The notes under the pieces were generated by a model. That model was given only the letters and a program-made list of their open reading frames with translations. It did not search any database and was not told where the DNA came from. This document shows positions 1 through 11,802 of a DNA stretch of 64,000 bases, piece after piece (position 1 is the stretch's first letter; the number at the start of each line of letters is the position of its first letter). The position numbers were made by a program, and so were the translations under genes. The stretch is from positions 1,577,357-1,641,356 of the forward strand of contig NW_019091400.1 of the NCBI RefSeq assembly GCF_001949145.1, written 5' to 3'. Origin of the DNA: Acanthaster planci (Eukaryota > Echinodermata > Asteroidea > Valvatida > Acanthasteridae).

Positions 1-2909
1 TTTAAACGTGGAAAAATTGTCCATGCTTTTTTTTAGACAACTGATGGCGCTGTCTGGTATCAATCAGGCAAGACATTGTTCAGATCACGTTTTTTCTTTT
101 CTAATTGTGAACCAACAACTTGCTTTTTTGTAGTGACATGTTCTTACATTACCCTGCATTTCAAAAAAATGTAGACCGGGAAGATTTCAATATCAGGATT
201 GTTTTTTCTTGCACAAATCAATTCAACGTTGAGGTTTTCTTGCTCGAATAATAGCAAATTGTGGCTTATGATATGGAAATTGGTATCGGCATAAAACCCC
301 AAATGCGCCGTTTAAAATAACACTGACTGTATAAATTCAAACTCATAGAAACACTAAGGTGTATTTGCAAGGGTTGTAGAAAAGGATGTGCTCCATACGG
401 AACCTGTACTAAGTCTACCCAGAACGTCTTGAATTTTGGTTTTAGATTGCAGTTTCGTGTAACGAAATAATTAATTTCTTTCCACTTTTTAGTTCATTTT
501 TATTTCATCTGAAGTCAGATATCCGAATATGTTTATAATCAGCGCAGCCCTACGCCTGATCAAGGTTGATTTAAATCCGTTCTCTTAATTTAGTCAAATT
601 AACGCAGTAGGATTAAGGTTTGGCTTAAGTTTTGAAGGCTTTTACTTTGAACAAATAAAAACCCGCCGTGTAAATTGTAAGTGTTGACATTGCATGCGAT
701 TTCACCGTTGCGGTTATCTTCGATTGTGCACATGCGCGTCCATAATGCCGACCTGCCAACCAGTCACACTTCCTGAGGTCAGGCAATACCACACAATAGA
801 TTAATAGGTATTTAGATGAACCCTCAGTTCATTTAAAATGCTAATCTGTTATGTGGTGATACCTGACCTCAGGAAGGAGAGCGACTGGTTAGCAGGTATG
901 ATAATGCCAGGAGAAACATGTAGGCCTATACCCTCTAACGCAGTTTCTGTGGATTGTTGCCTAACCTTGGGTCGAGTATTAATGATGATGCCAGAGATAA
1001 TGGGGCGACCTGGAAAAGGTCTGGATGGCGTCCCAGTACAATAACCATGGGCGCTGGTAGCCGGACTCGTTTCGTTCATGTTTGCATTCATGTGTTTACC
1101 CGCCTTCTTAACCATTTACATTACGCCTGAGATTGACGCTGTAGGGGATGGGCAAAATGCCAGTGTATCCATGGATACGTGCTACGTGATGCGGTGGATT
1201 CAAATCGAAAAGAATCAGGCAAGGACATGCATCTGTAATCACATTATTTGGCGTTAAATGTCTGTATATAGTTGTTTCTGAATTGCTAAAAGGCGCAGTG
1301 AACTGTGCTTGTCACTCAAAAACTTCTCTGGTTCTAACTTTCAGGTTATTTTACAACCTCCTGAAAAATGCACTTTTTTTCAGACGAACTTCGCTGCCAT
1401 TGTAGGGAAGTTTTTTTGCTCCTTTCTTTCGACACAAATGCTTTTAGCCCACTTCTGTCATCGCATCTTTTGTTATGTACACGTATCTTTGAAAAGCCTG
1501 TTCTTTGGAAATGTCGTTGAATTCGTACACCTCACCTGAGTGTCGACGCGGTTATTTATTTTTAACTTCAACAGTTGATCTATCGCGGTAGAATTGCGTC
1601 GACACAGCTTGTGAAAATATTGTCCAATTACATGATATACAAAATGGACGCGGGGCGCGCAAATTCTGAGACACGCAAAAGTGAGAGGGTTGTCTAATGG
1701 GCGTGGCTAAGTCGCTAACGGCAATATTCAGATGTTTTGCGCGTCTTTTAGCCACTTCATGTTTACATATTACTCTATGCCATGTACACTTACCGGTACA
1801 ATTTATGTTAGCATGGGCTTGCGATTTATTACATGAGAATGGAATTCATTTTCTGAATTTTTTTCCGAGTTCTTCTCTGGGTTTGTCGTTATTTCTAAAT
1901 AATCATCAATTCAATAAACTGCATCATATTCCATATTTTATCCTTTATTTATCGAGAATACCTGTGCTCTATTCTGTTCTCTCCACCCCTCAGAACCGGC
2001 ACAGATCCTTTGGACATTCGGATATTCCCGAGTACCAACGATCAGCTATTGTATTTGTATAACAAGGTATTATCCGCCCCATGGATGCCCAACTACAAGA
2101 ATTTAGCCTCATTCAGGTGAGAATTGTTCATTAACTCTCCTGCTGGAAACAGGAGAGGGCGATATGGAGCTGCCTCCAACTCTTTTCTCAGGTTTATTCT
2201 GCGTGTCCAGCAGTGGCTCCAGGCATGAGCTTTTCCGTCTCAGTAGATTGATACCTAATATCCGCTGATGGAAACATTTGCAGCTTCCATAATTTAGCCC
2301 AATATTTAGAGTCTTTCCATGTGCCAGAGACCAAGGCAAGTCATACAAGAATCATTAAGTTTAGAACAGTCCAATTAGAGTGTGCTTTGGACCCTGCCCT
2401 TCCGAAAATACTCGCCCTCTTCGCCATAAAGTCCGTGTCCGAATACATGGCTATATACGGCCTGGAATTACCCACGAGTCTGTAGTAGTGGCTGAAGTCA
2501 GTTTCCATAGAGTCGTGTGTAACTCGAAGCCGTAGCCAAGTGATTCAGACGCCGCCATGATTTTGAAATTTGGTTTTTGGTGTATGACATTGGTGTTGCC
2601 GTTTATATAAGGTATTAAAAAATCCCAAATGGAGAGATACCATAATATCCGAAGTGGATACATTGTACCAACAAGCAACAAGGAAAAACTGGTTTTACGT
2701 TCATGATGGCCGTGGCCCCCATCGACCATTCCGGAACCGCCAGAGGTCGCATTGCATACCGTACGAAATTGTTCCTTTGAAAAACAGAAAGGAGCTGTTG
2801 TTGGCGTTAATAAGCGTCTTTGTGTATGCAGGAAACGGTTTTTATTAAATTGTCTCCTTTACATGTACAGGTATTTTTGTCTTTTGATACACAGGGATGT
2901 GTTTTTTAG
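1..2909. other. Upstream region, no gene recognised
   Basis: No coding exon could be supported here. The region should hold, or lie downstream of, the 5' exons (signal anchor and stem) of the sialyltransferase whose first recognisable exon starts at 2910. I looked for an exon like the 129-nt stem exon of the paralogue at 29190-29318 and found none. The one clear structure is the foldback at 751-897. Confidence 0.5.
751..897. repeat. Foldback hairpin element, about 147 nt
   Basis: Seen in the sequence: ACCTGCCAACCAGTC at 751-765 pairs with GACTGGTTAGCAGGT at 883-897, with one mismatch. The inner blocks CTTCCTGAGGTCAGG and CCTGACCTCAGGAAG are perfect 15-base complements, and pairing continues inward to a CCTCA loop at about 822-826. 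Nearly the whole segment can fold on itself. It is probably a MITE-like foldback; a hairpin RNA is possible but unsupported. Confidence 0.7.
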
Positions 2910-3069
2910 GCGAACCAAAAATATGACGACTCAGGATGAAGTGATTTTAAATCATCGAAACGTCCGCCTTGGGGACAGTCTTCCTTACGCATTCACCAAC
3001 ACAATGAGCAAAGACGGCGTCAAGTATTACTTCAATGTTACGCAGGAAATTCTGGACGAGATACCAGTG
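2910..3069 (+). CDS. Sialyltransferase gene 1, pre-motif-L exon
   Basis: This 160-nt exon follows an acceptor at 2908-2909 and ends at GTG before GTAAAG. It enters with one base of a split codon and leaves in phase 0, exactly as the paralogous exon 28783-28927 does. The peptide contains [15 protein letters not shown], the usual hydrophobic/NVT stretch before motif L. The ATG at 2923 is internal and not a start. Confidence 0.75.
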
Positions 3070-6000
3070 GTAAAGAACAAAGAACGAACATTTAATCGGG
3101 CATTTTGTGATAATAATTCCCAACTCGATATTTCAGCAAGGCTAGGTCATTCGGGATAAAAGCGCTTGACGTCACGCCACCTGGATGGAGAATGTTTAGC
3201 GCTGGAGTTGGCGCGCTTCGGCGCTGATTGGACCGATCCCTAGCGCGCGTTATGATCATGAACTGCGCACGTGCTGTTGGAACACTGATCTGATTGACTC
3301 ATACATGTGCGTGTATTGTACAATAAAACTGTAACCATTATAAAGGGGTCATTTTCATGCAATAAGGCTCTTCAAGTTGATGAAACAAATGAAAATAACG
3401 CGTGCTTGTTTGTATTTATGCAATGAAAACTATTAAAAGAGAGGCCGAGGCAGCTAAAACAATTTCACTTGAAAAATGCATGGAACTTAACCGTCCATAA
3501 AAATCCCTTCAGCAATCAAGTAAAGGGTGAAGAAATAACAACATTTTATGTATCATTTTCCCTTCTGTAGGCGTCGCCATTATCAGGAAAGGCGTTTCGA
3601 CGGTGTAGCGTCGTCGGAAATAGTGGCATTCTTCAGGACAGTAAATGTGGAAAAGAAATTGACAGCGCGGAATTTGTTTTCAGGTACATTTTCTGACCCC
3701 CCCTTCAATATGTTTTGCGGACAAGTTAAAAGCTTGGAAAGCACCCTTTTTAATTAACTCTCTTTTAAAAATTATGACCCAACAGATCAAACGTTCCACC
3801 TCTTCGGCCGTTTGTTGTCGACGCCGGAAGGAAATCTAACCTATCAACAATGAACCCCAGTGTAGTTCATAAAAGGTAGGCCATTCGGTCAGGTTCAGCG
3901 TGTTGTGCGACATTAGCAACTATTGTGTCGGAATTCTGCGCACTTTAAAGTGGAGGGAATGCAAAAACACGAACACTGCCGCGTGCGTGCATTACACTGC
4001 AAAAAAACTTCGGTGTTAATTCAACACCCTGGGTGTTATCAGAGGACAATGCCAAACTTTACCTAACCGTTAAGGTTAGGGTAAACACCGATAACACCGA
4101 GGATGTTAAATTAACACCAATCTCACACCACAGTTTTTCCAGTGTAGTACTACGCCGGCTGGTCAAGGGTGGGGGCTCTCCCCTCAAACTCTGTCAGGCA
4201 TACATGAGGAAAGCCACTGTCATAGAAGCGTAAACATTACCTTTCTCACGACAGACAATTGTCACTGATATGTACACCGAAGAAAGTGTTGATTCCCGGA
4301 GGGGGGACATTAATGACCACAAAATACAATTTCCTGGAGTCGGTTCCAACTATGAAGTCCGAAGGGGTGCCCTAGCAGAGAGAGCGGTAAAAGACAAGAC
4401 GGTGTTTTGGTGTAGAACCGTGTTAACTTTTATAAACGAAAGTATAGTGAGAAAAGCCGGACTCCAGTGGTTCTTTTTTGACACTGCTTCTGCCGTTCGT
4501 CTGTTCTCGGAGAGTGTTTGTGATTTGTTCATTCTTCAAACCAAAATCAACCCAGGTATTTCATTGACTATTCTGAAAGTTTCTATACACTGTAAAAACA
4601 TGTGTAAATGTTTTAACACCTTTTAAACGTCTACCTGGTAGCACTCTGAACGCGCTGTGGTGTTAGTAATCCAAACCTAATCACGTTGTGGTGGTAATTT
4701 TGTGAACATTGTGTTCATAAATCTAGACAAATGACACATTTGGGTGTTAATAACAAGACACAAAAACACGTTTATCTGGTGGGAACACCTTCTGAACACC
4801 AAACCACGTTCATTTCCAAAAACTGTTTAATTTTAAACGGTTACACGTTTACAACGCAGAGACGCGTTTATAATGGGCGTTAGTTTTCACAGTGAACTGT
4901 CAAACGCAAACGTTGGGTGTTAGTTGGTTTATCGTTTCCACCGCGATATTGCATTGCAGCCTTAGTTGTAAATGTGTTGTACGTGTTACATCCGATAACC
5001 GTAGTTGTTTTCATACCAAAATGTGAACGAAAATAGTGATAAAAACAGCTTGGAGGTATCACAATTTTCGCAGGAAATTTTGGGAAATTCCTGCAGGTCG
5101 TCTGCCAAAACAATAATTAAGAGCCATGACTGTAACGGGCTTCTCTGAACCCAAGACCAGACCATTACTCTAGACAACCGATTCGGATGCAGCTGAAGTA
5201 TATATTTTGTTAAACAGACGCAATCGGTGATACTGTCCTTTTCCTGCAGTGCAATTTACTCCATGGTTTTTTTTTCATTGTGGTCGTAGATATCGCCGCT
5301 TAAAGGACATTTCCGACCACGAGAAATTCGCTAAGGATATCGGCGAGTACAACGGCATGCTGTGGCTACCGTGCGTGGGGTCCGTCAAGATGGTGGACAT
5401 CTGCCTCCAGGCCAAACGGTCGCTGGACTTCCACGGCAGCGGCAACCCCCGGCCTGCCATCTCTAACCCGAATCACTACATCGCCGTGCAGCACTTCTGG
5501 GGTCAAAGGAACCTGACGCAGTTCATGTCGACTGGTAAGTTAGCTCATGCCGCCCTCTGTCGCTGAGGCCAATCTATCGCGTTTGTTCACCCGTCCTTGG
5601 CCACGTCAGAATACTTGTCTGTGGTTTGAAGCCACACATGACGCTATTTGGAAATTGCTACAGCCTATGGCGTAGACTCGTGTAATTTCAAGCCATAGCC
5701 AAGTAAACCAAACACGGCCACGATCGCCACAGATTACTAGCACCGTACTTTCGCAAAACAGGAACCCTTCTCAACTCCGGTGACTTTCGCTGCAAATGCC
5801 AAAATTTGTGATTACTTTCCCACCGTGTATAGTAACCTGCTCTCGCAATGACGGTCGTCGAAGTAGGCCGGCTAATTCGTCCTGATTGAAAGGATATGTT
5901 TAACTTTGCATTGACATCACAGATTATTTTGTGCTCGCGTTCGCGCGCCTTGGTCGAACTGGCCTTGGGAACGGTGCCAATTGCAAAAAAAAAAAAAAAA

Positions 6001-7453
6001 AATTCGATAAAGATCGACGCGCTTGGTATGTTTTGCAGGTGGAACACGCAAAGGAATGAACCTTTGTACAGTTTTTAAGTTCACTGTTTTGATGCCACGG
6101 GCCATTTCTCTACAAACTGAAACATTTAACTTGGCCTTAACTTTTTTGAAAGCAATAGTAGCTATCGGTATACCCAGCAAGATATGGGACGGAGGCGTTC
6201 CCCTCCTACATGTCCAATCCCTATACACACTCTAGACTATTACCTAACACATCCCCCTAGATGTCTGTAAAGAGTTCCTGAGATTATGAGATTACGATGG
6301 AACAATGAGCAACAAAATTGTGTGTGTGGGGGGGTGCTGTCCATCCCATATCTTGCTTCATATGGCTATCGCGTACAGTCTGAATGAATTCGATTTGAAT
6401 TACCCCTACGGCTGGCACATCTTACATGAACATGGAGGCAACACCGGTGTTGTCTAGTGTTTCCTGGGAACCTGGCCGTGTGAACGGGGATACTTCAGCA
6501 TGTGTTTTGACTGACCGAGATTTATGATTTTCCCACATCCACGTCTTTGTGTCATCTGGTTTGGCCCTTTGATCTCTTTCTCTTTTGAAAGGAAAAAAAA
6601 GACCACCACGAAATCTGCGAACCGGAAACTCACACCAGGATATTTCAATAAAAATACAGCCTTCGGCTTTTATACCGTTTGACAAGACATAACTTGGGAA
6701 ATTACAAACCCCAACACCCATATAAACGCGTCTATGCGTTAATTGTAAGCGTGTAACCGTTTAAAATTAAGCAGCCTTTTGGAAATAAACGTGTTTCGGT
6801 GTTCAGAAAGGGTGACCACCTATGTTTTTGTGTCTTGTTATTAACACCCAAATGTGTCATTTGTCTAGATTTATGAACACGCTGTTTAAAAATAACCACC
6901 ACAACGTGATTAGGTTTGGATTACCAACACCGCAGCACGTTCACAGAGTGCTACCAGGAGGCGTTAAGCATTAAAGCCTGTAATCACCGTGAAAATATTT
7001 GAAATGAGAAACTTGTGTTCAGTTTCATGTATGTGCCAATTATGAAATCCAGGTATCTCCAATGTTTCTTATCATTTTAATGCATGTGTACTTGTATCGT
7101 CCACAAGGTCGGTCGTTCTCGTTCCTTGCATCTTCTGGGAGGCCTCATCAATTCTTCCCTTTTATTTGCGATCCTTGACAGGTTTTTATGTGACCCACCT
7201 GTCGTTGGCCTTGTGCGATGAGACCCACTTGTACGGCTTCTGGCCTTTTGGTAGCACGGTGGAGGACAGTCCCGTCGACGTCGCCAACAGCAACAACACG
7301 ATATCGTTCCACACGAGGAAAGTCCGCTACCACTACTTCGACAACCTGCCGGGACCCAACGGCGCCCACGCCATGCAGGATGAGTTTGGCGTCCTGGTGC
7401 AGATGCACAAGCTGGGCATGCTGAAAATGCACGTCAGTAGGTGCAGAGACTGA
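2910..7453 (+). CDS. Alpha-2,8-sialyltransferase-like (GT29), 3' exons, gene 1
   Basis: A Golgi enzyme of the GT29 sialyltransferase family, closest to the ST8Sia type, which transfers sialic acid from CMP-sialic acid to glycans. Supported exons are 2910-3069, 3571-3683, 3786-3875, 5290-5534 and 7182-7453; all junctions are AG..GT and phases agree. Sialylmotif L ([20 protein letters not shown]) is in the second exon. Motif S ([15 protein letters not shown]), motif III (HYFDN) and motif VS (HAMQDEF) are in the last, which ends in SRCRD. The disulfide cysteines of L and S and the VS histidine are present. The readable part is about 293 residues, against roughly 350-400 for the family, so the signal anchor and stem are missing. 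Family membership is firm; the exact linkage made is not determined. Confidence 0.88.
3571..3683 (+). CDS. Sialyltransferase gene 1, sialylmotif L exon
   Basis: This 113-nt exon encodes [12 protein letters not shown], then [18 protein letters not shown], then SAEFVF. The acceptor is TTCTGTAG. The donor is CAG/GTACAT in phase 2. Motif L binds the CMP part of the donor in this family. Confidence 0.9.
3786..3875 (+). CDS. Sialyltransferase gene 1, post-motif-L exon
   Basis: This 90-nt exon encodes [18 protein letters not shown] followed by [11 protein letters not shown]. It matches the family stretch after motif L (N.P......D.G.K....T.NPS). Length and phases equal those of the paralogous exon 27885-27974. 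Confidence 0.88.
3995..4144. repeat. Short MITE with CACTGC ends (copy 1)
   Basis: The ends are CACTGCAAAAAAACTTCGG at 3995 and GTTTTTCCAGTG ending at 4144, with GGTGTTAA and TTAACACC blocks inside both arms. TA sits directly outside each end (3993-3994 and 4145-4146), as expected for a TA target duplication. It lies in an intron of sialyltransferase gene 1. Related copies are at 27723-27821 and 29420-29546. Confidence 0.65.
4588..4894 (-). repeat. 307-bp dispersed repeat, CACTGTRAAAAC ends (copy 1)
   Basis: The ends are CACTGTAAAAAC at 4588 and GTTTTCACAGTG ending at 4894. The interior matches 6700-6980 and 23068-23375 in inverse orientation, including blocks such as AACACCCAAATGTGTCATTT in the copy at 6700. 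It looks like a non-autonomous DNA element without coding capacity. It sits in an intron of sialyltransferase gene 1. Confidence 0.7.
5290..5534 (+). CDS. Sialyltransferase gene 1, central exon
   Basis: This 245-nt exon encodes [20 protein letters not shown] up to FMSTG, the region between motifs L and S. The acceptor GTCGTAG and donor G/GTAAGT are strong. Its phases match those of 27363-27601 in gene 2. Confidence 0.88.
6700..6980 (+). repeat. 307-bp dispersed repeat (copy 2)
   Basis: This is an inverse copy of 4588-4894 in the same intron as copy 1. The shared interior runs from ATAAACGCGTCTATGCGTT near 6722 to the AGTGCTACCAGGAGGCGTT block near 6950. The ends are more degraded than in copy 1, so the boundaries are approximate. 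Confidence 0.65.
7182..7453 (+). CDS. Sialyltransferase gene 1, last exon (motifs S, III, VS)
   Basis: The acceptor TTGACAG is followed by [20 protein letters not shown] (motif S), HYFDN (motif III) and [17 protein letters not shown] (motif VS), then TGA at 7451-7453. Between motif S and motif III there is an Asn-rich stretch (VANSNNT). Confidence 0.92.
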
Positions 7454-9999
7454 AATTCTTCCACCACTACCTCCCGTCCCTCTTGTTTTTGTTTTTTGAT
7501 GTTGAATATTCCCTCTCACCCGATATATACTGCAACACCGCGTGGGTGTCTAAACCCGCAACGAGCGACCCGTCCGTGATCAGCGACTTGGCGACAACGC
7601 CCTCTGCCTGCCTTGAGAGCCGAAAGCTGGTCTAAGTCACCAAGAGTGGGCGCCACTTACGCGGTCCGGTCGTGCGATTTTTGGCTCATCTCTTGGGTGA
7701 CGTTTTCACGGCTACACGTGTTTGCGGTGGTCGACAAGAGCTTTCCACTTTGCAAGGCTGAAACGCCGGCGCCGCAGAGCCAAAGGACTGCCCCAATCAA
7801 GCAGCTGTTTGCGTAGAAATATCACAAAAGTTGTGTCACTGTTGCCGTTTTAAGCTCACGTTGCAGCTAAGCAACGTTTAGCAGTGCTTTGAAGTTCGGT
7901 CCAGCGACTGAATGTTACAAGCAGAACATGTCATGAAAACACGCCTTTCCAGATGACGACGGAGTTTCTGTTTGCCAAATACCCTGTCTGATCGGAAGGT
8001 TCAAACGCCATGATTTTTCCTTCGTTTCTGATTATTACTTGTACATAACGTCCCCGTTCTTAGCTATACATGTATGTACACATTTTACTGCCTCACTATG
8101 TAGTGTGTGAGACTTAAATTTCTGCACAAGAAAAAGTGGCCTGTATTTTTGAAACAGTCCATGTAGTATTTGCAAATCCCCCGTCTGGCGTGGGAATTAC
8201 TCTCTGGTATTAAGTCACGTCGTTGTTTGCGTTCTGTTCATTTCTTGAGCACCTGTTCTCTCTTTATCTCCATTAAGAATAGTGTTTCGTATATGTCAGT
8301 ATTTATTGGTATTATAAAGCAAGTTTCAACGTTTTTTTTTTGGGGGGGGAAGGAGATGTTGCTTGTCTGGAAGGAGGTTTGAGGCTACAGTACTGCATTA
8401 CGTGACAACGTTTTTTAAGTATTGACGTAAAATGTTCGATGGTGTAGTGCTTTGATTTTTTTCGTGCATTTGTTGTCTTGTTTTTTACAAAGTCTATGTG
8501 TTTCAATGTTGTGGTGTTGTTTCAAAGTTCATGCCGACATCAGTACTGGAACGGTACCCTTTATACGTGTGTTGCTGCGACGTCGCAAGTCGTGTGTCAA
8601 GGGGGAAACCCCCGGGGAATTTCCAACAGAGTGTGCTATAGGGTTTCTTCAGTTGGCTTCGTGCCTTGTTTTCCCGTACTTAGAAAAGCCTGATCGGCGT
8701 TTTCTTCGGAGACGGGGCACTTAAGAAATCGGCTTCCTGTCTGTCCAAGAGTGGGAGCCCCTTGTCCTCAAAAGTGTCCAAAACTTAACTCTGCTGATTC
8801 CCAGGTTTCTGGCCCGTGTTTTGTGGACGTCAGCGAAGAGGCTGACGGCCAAAGAAAGGGCCCACTTGTGGTCGTAAATAGGGCTGGTATTATCGGGTGA
8901 AGTCGCGTGTGATGTAAAAGTGTGTGTTTTGCTTTTATTGTGTGTGGCCACAAAGGCACAAATTAAAGTGTTTTAGGATTTTTAAGTGCTGTTGAATGCC
9001 TCTTTGTATTATCGCAGGTTAAGATAAACCAATCATGGTATAAATCTTCAACTAGTGCATTGCAATGGTGCCAAACCAGGTATAAATGTATAGTTAGAGA
9101 CACGGCGTAAAAAGTTGTATAGTTGGCTTTGTTTATACGTCGACAAAAACCCCTAAACCGGGGGACTTTCAGGACGGGGTATTTCTAGTGATTGGAATCA
9201 ACGTGTAGGCCTATGTTTCAAAAGAAATCGGGAAGAAATTCATGTTTTATAAACCAAGGGCTCAGACGAAACTTCCTTCTAGGATGAGCATGAACGCCAA
9301 GCCATAGTTAAAGACATTTCATGATTCTTGTTGGAAAGCGTTTATGGACTGCTTATGTCCGAATGGCTGTTAATCTGTGAATGCTTTTTAATCACGTTGT
9401 CCTCTTGGACCTGTTTATTTAGCACGACGGGAGCGGCAATTTACGCTTTGTTGCTGTTAACAGCATACTTCCATAAGCAATACGCAGAAATCCTAGGGTA
9501 CTACGAGGTATCCTTAGGTGAGGCTGTTGTCATTTGAAGCGGGGATATCCGGCCGCCCCCGTAACAATGCCCTGAGTATGATTCGGAGCTGATACAACTT
9601 CACCTTTTGTGGGAAACAAGCGCCACCATAGTTACAGGCACGTCTCGACTCGCGCTTACGGAGCTTCAGAAGTGCCATCCGACTTGTTGAGATGCCGACA
9701 CATTTTGGTGGGCAACACATCGACATCCCGAAACAACTTAAGGGGATGACGTCCCATCGAGATAGAATTTTGACACCCTGCCGTAAATCGCCGTAATTAC
9801 TATTTAATGAGGACGACATCCTGAGAAGTTGGATTGGGACTTCACGAGATGATCACAGAATGAAGACATCCCAAGATTGGGATGTTGAGTACCGGTATTA
9901 GTTATCGACGTCCATAGATGATTTATTACTGCATGGTATCCCCAAAGCAAGTGATACCTAGGGGTGTCAAATTCCTACTCTGAGGATGTTAACTTGTGA

Positions 10000-10310
10000 T
10001 CTGATAAGCCTTTTGCAAGTTAAATTTGAAGAAAATCTATTAGGTTATCTGATTACACATAAACATAACCATTTGAATTCCTCAGACTAGAGACGCTGTT
10101 GATATACCTCGTAATTCGGGGCATGGCTTTTGCATCGCGACCACCACTTCTGGAATGGACTGGATCCTTTGTGCCCTTCTTATCCATTGAGAACAGTGTA
10201 TTGGTGCAAGGTGTCTCTTATGTAACTAAGCAAAAGCTTGCCCCGAATCACGAGGTATAGCAACAGTGTGTTTAGTATGGAGAATTCAAGTTATGTTCAC
10301 GTGAATTATT
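10000..10310. repeat. Foldback element, copy 1 (partner at 54392)
   Basis: This segment matches 54392-54700 in the same orientation over about 300 bp. The core is an inverted repeat: TACCTCGTAATTCGGGGCAT near 10107 against the complement of GCCCCGAATCACGAGGTA ending near 10258. The central part (TTTGTGCCCTTCTTATCCAT) is nearly identical in both copies. The right outer arm seems lost here. Confidence 0.65.
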
Positions 10311-11729
10311 ATCCCAGGACATCTACCATCATAAAATTATCCGAAGATATCGAAATCTCGCCGCTGATTAAGTTGTCATCCCATATAGTAAATATGTCAG
10401 TTTCTCAAGTCGGATGGCATTTCCAGAGCTCCTTCCGTGCTCAGCTTACGTTAAGAAAGCATATGCTTCTGTCTGCACCACGAACGGGCCTTCGGTATCC
10501 GTCGTTACCTTGCTTGGATGCCGTGTGGCTTGACCTGTCCTGCCAAGGACCCGTTTTTCAATGGTTTTTCACTCATCAATTTTGCTCTTTTACGAGAAAA
10601 GTGGCATGCCGTCCCAAATACCACGAGTAGTGAATAGTGGCTGGTTCTGTGCTGCCGTTCTTTTTCCATCAAGAAACTGAGCACCCGCGAAATTAGCTTG
10701 TTAGATAAATTATGTATATATATACATGGACAACATTTGTGATACCCAACTGTTGTTATCGTAATGTGCATAGTTATTGGTGCAATAAAATTGTAATGTT
10801 TTATTTCATTGGGGAAGACCACTGCCGAAAAGCGATACACATAGTGGTTTTTTTAGAGGTGCACCCTGTGACAAAAAAGAGTTGGTCCAACTATAAAGAA
10901 ATGTGTGCATTAGAAGCGTTTCAGACAAAGGGCACTCGGCCAGCTCTCTTCCGAAATGGGGTTCTTCCAGAAAGTGTAGTTGACACACAAGATCATCTCG
11001 TCATTTCCTAAAGTTATGCGATCAGTGCTTTAAAATGAAAATGTAGTTCGTACTTCATTGCAGTTCTGCACTTCCAACAGGAAGTTTGAAACCAAACCTT
11101 TCTTGAAGAAATGTGACAAATGCGTCATTTTTTATGTACGTTAAAGTGGTAATTTTTTTCTCCGTCAGTACTATGATCTATCTGTCGGGTGTACATGTAT
11201 CGTGTTGCCTGAACTGTAGAAAGACCTTTTTGTATAGTGATTGAAAGTGTTTGTTGAATTTGTATTTAGGATTTTCTGTCTGGCTGTGATCACATTTAGG
11301 CTTTTATAATATAAACTTGTAATCCTTTTGCCTGAGGGCAGTTGTTGTTATTATTATTATTATTTGGACACAATTCTTCGGTATTAAAATACAATATGAT
11401 AAGACAACTAGTTTGAATCTGTCTTTTTTAAAAAGGAATTTCTCCCTTCTGGCCCTGTGATTTTGAAATGATAGGGAAAGGTTTTGGAAATTCAACCATG
11501 GGTACTGTTAAATTCAGTGATCCTGTACATGGTTGGATGTTTTGTTTGGATACGCGCAAAACGTATACCATGAACTTGTAGGCCTATTATCCAAAATTTG
11601 ATTGCAAAAACATTGTGTTTTATTTCCTTTTAATTAATTACCAAACCGGACAGATTGCAAAAACTGTCGATAGGTGGCACATGTTGACAGCCATTGAAGC
11701 CAACGGTATACAAGCGTTGGTTGTGAAGC

Positions 11730-11802
11730 CTTAACCCTAACACTCCCAAATCCTCCAATTTCAATACGATTTTATATACACCCTAGGGGGTTAGGGTTAA
11801 GG
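11730..11802. repeat. Small element with TTAACCCTAAC inverted ends
   Basis: CTTAACCCTAAC at the left end and GTTAGGGTTAAG at the right end are inverted complements flanking an AT-rich core (CCCAAATCCTCCAATTTCAA). The core recurs at 50899-50955. The ends resemble telomere units only because they contain CCCTAA once per end; this is not a telomeric array. Confidence 0.5.

Noticed and set aside
2923-3159. ATG at 2923 as the start of a small protein
   Set aside because: A splice acceptor just upstream, a donor at 3070 and homology to the paralogue show it is an internal exon.
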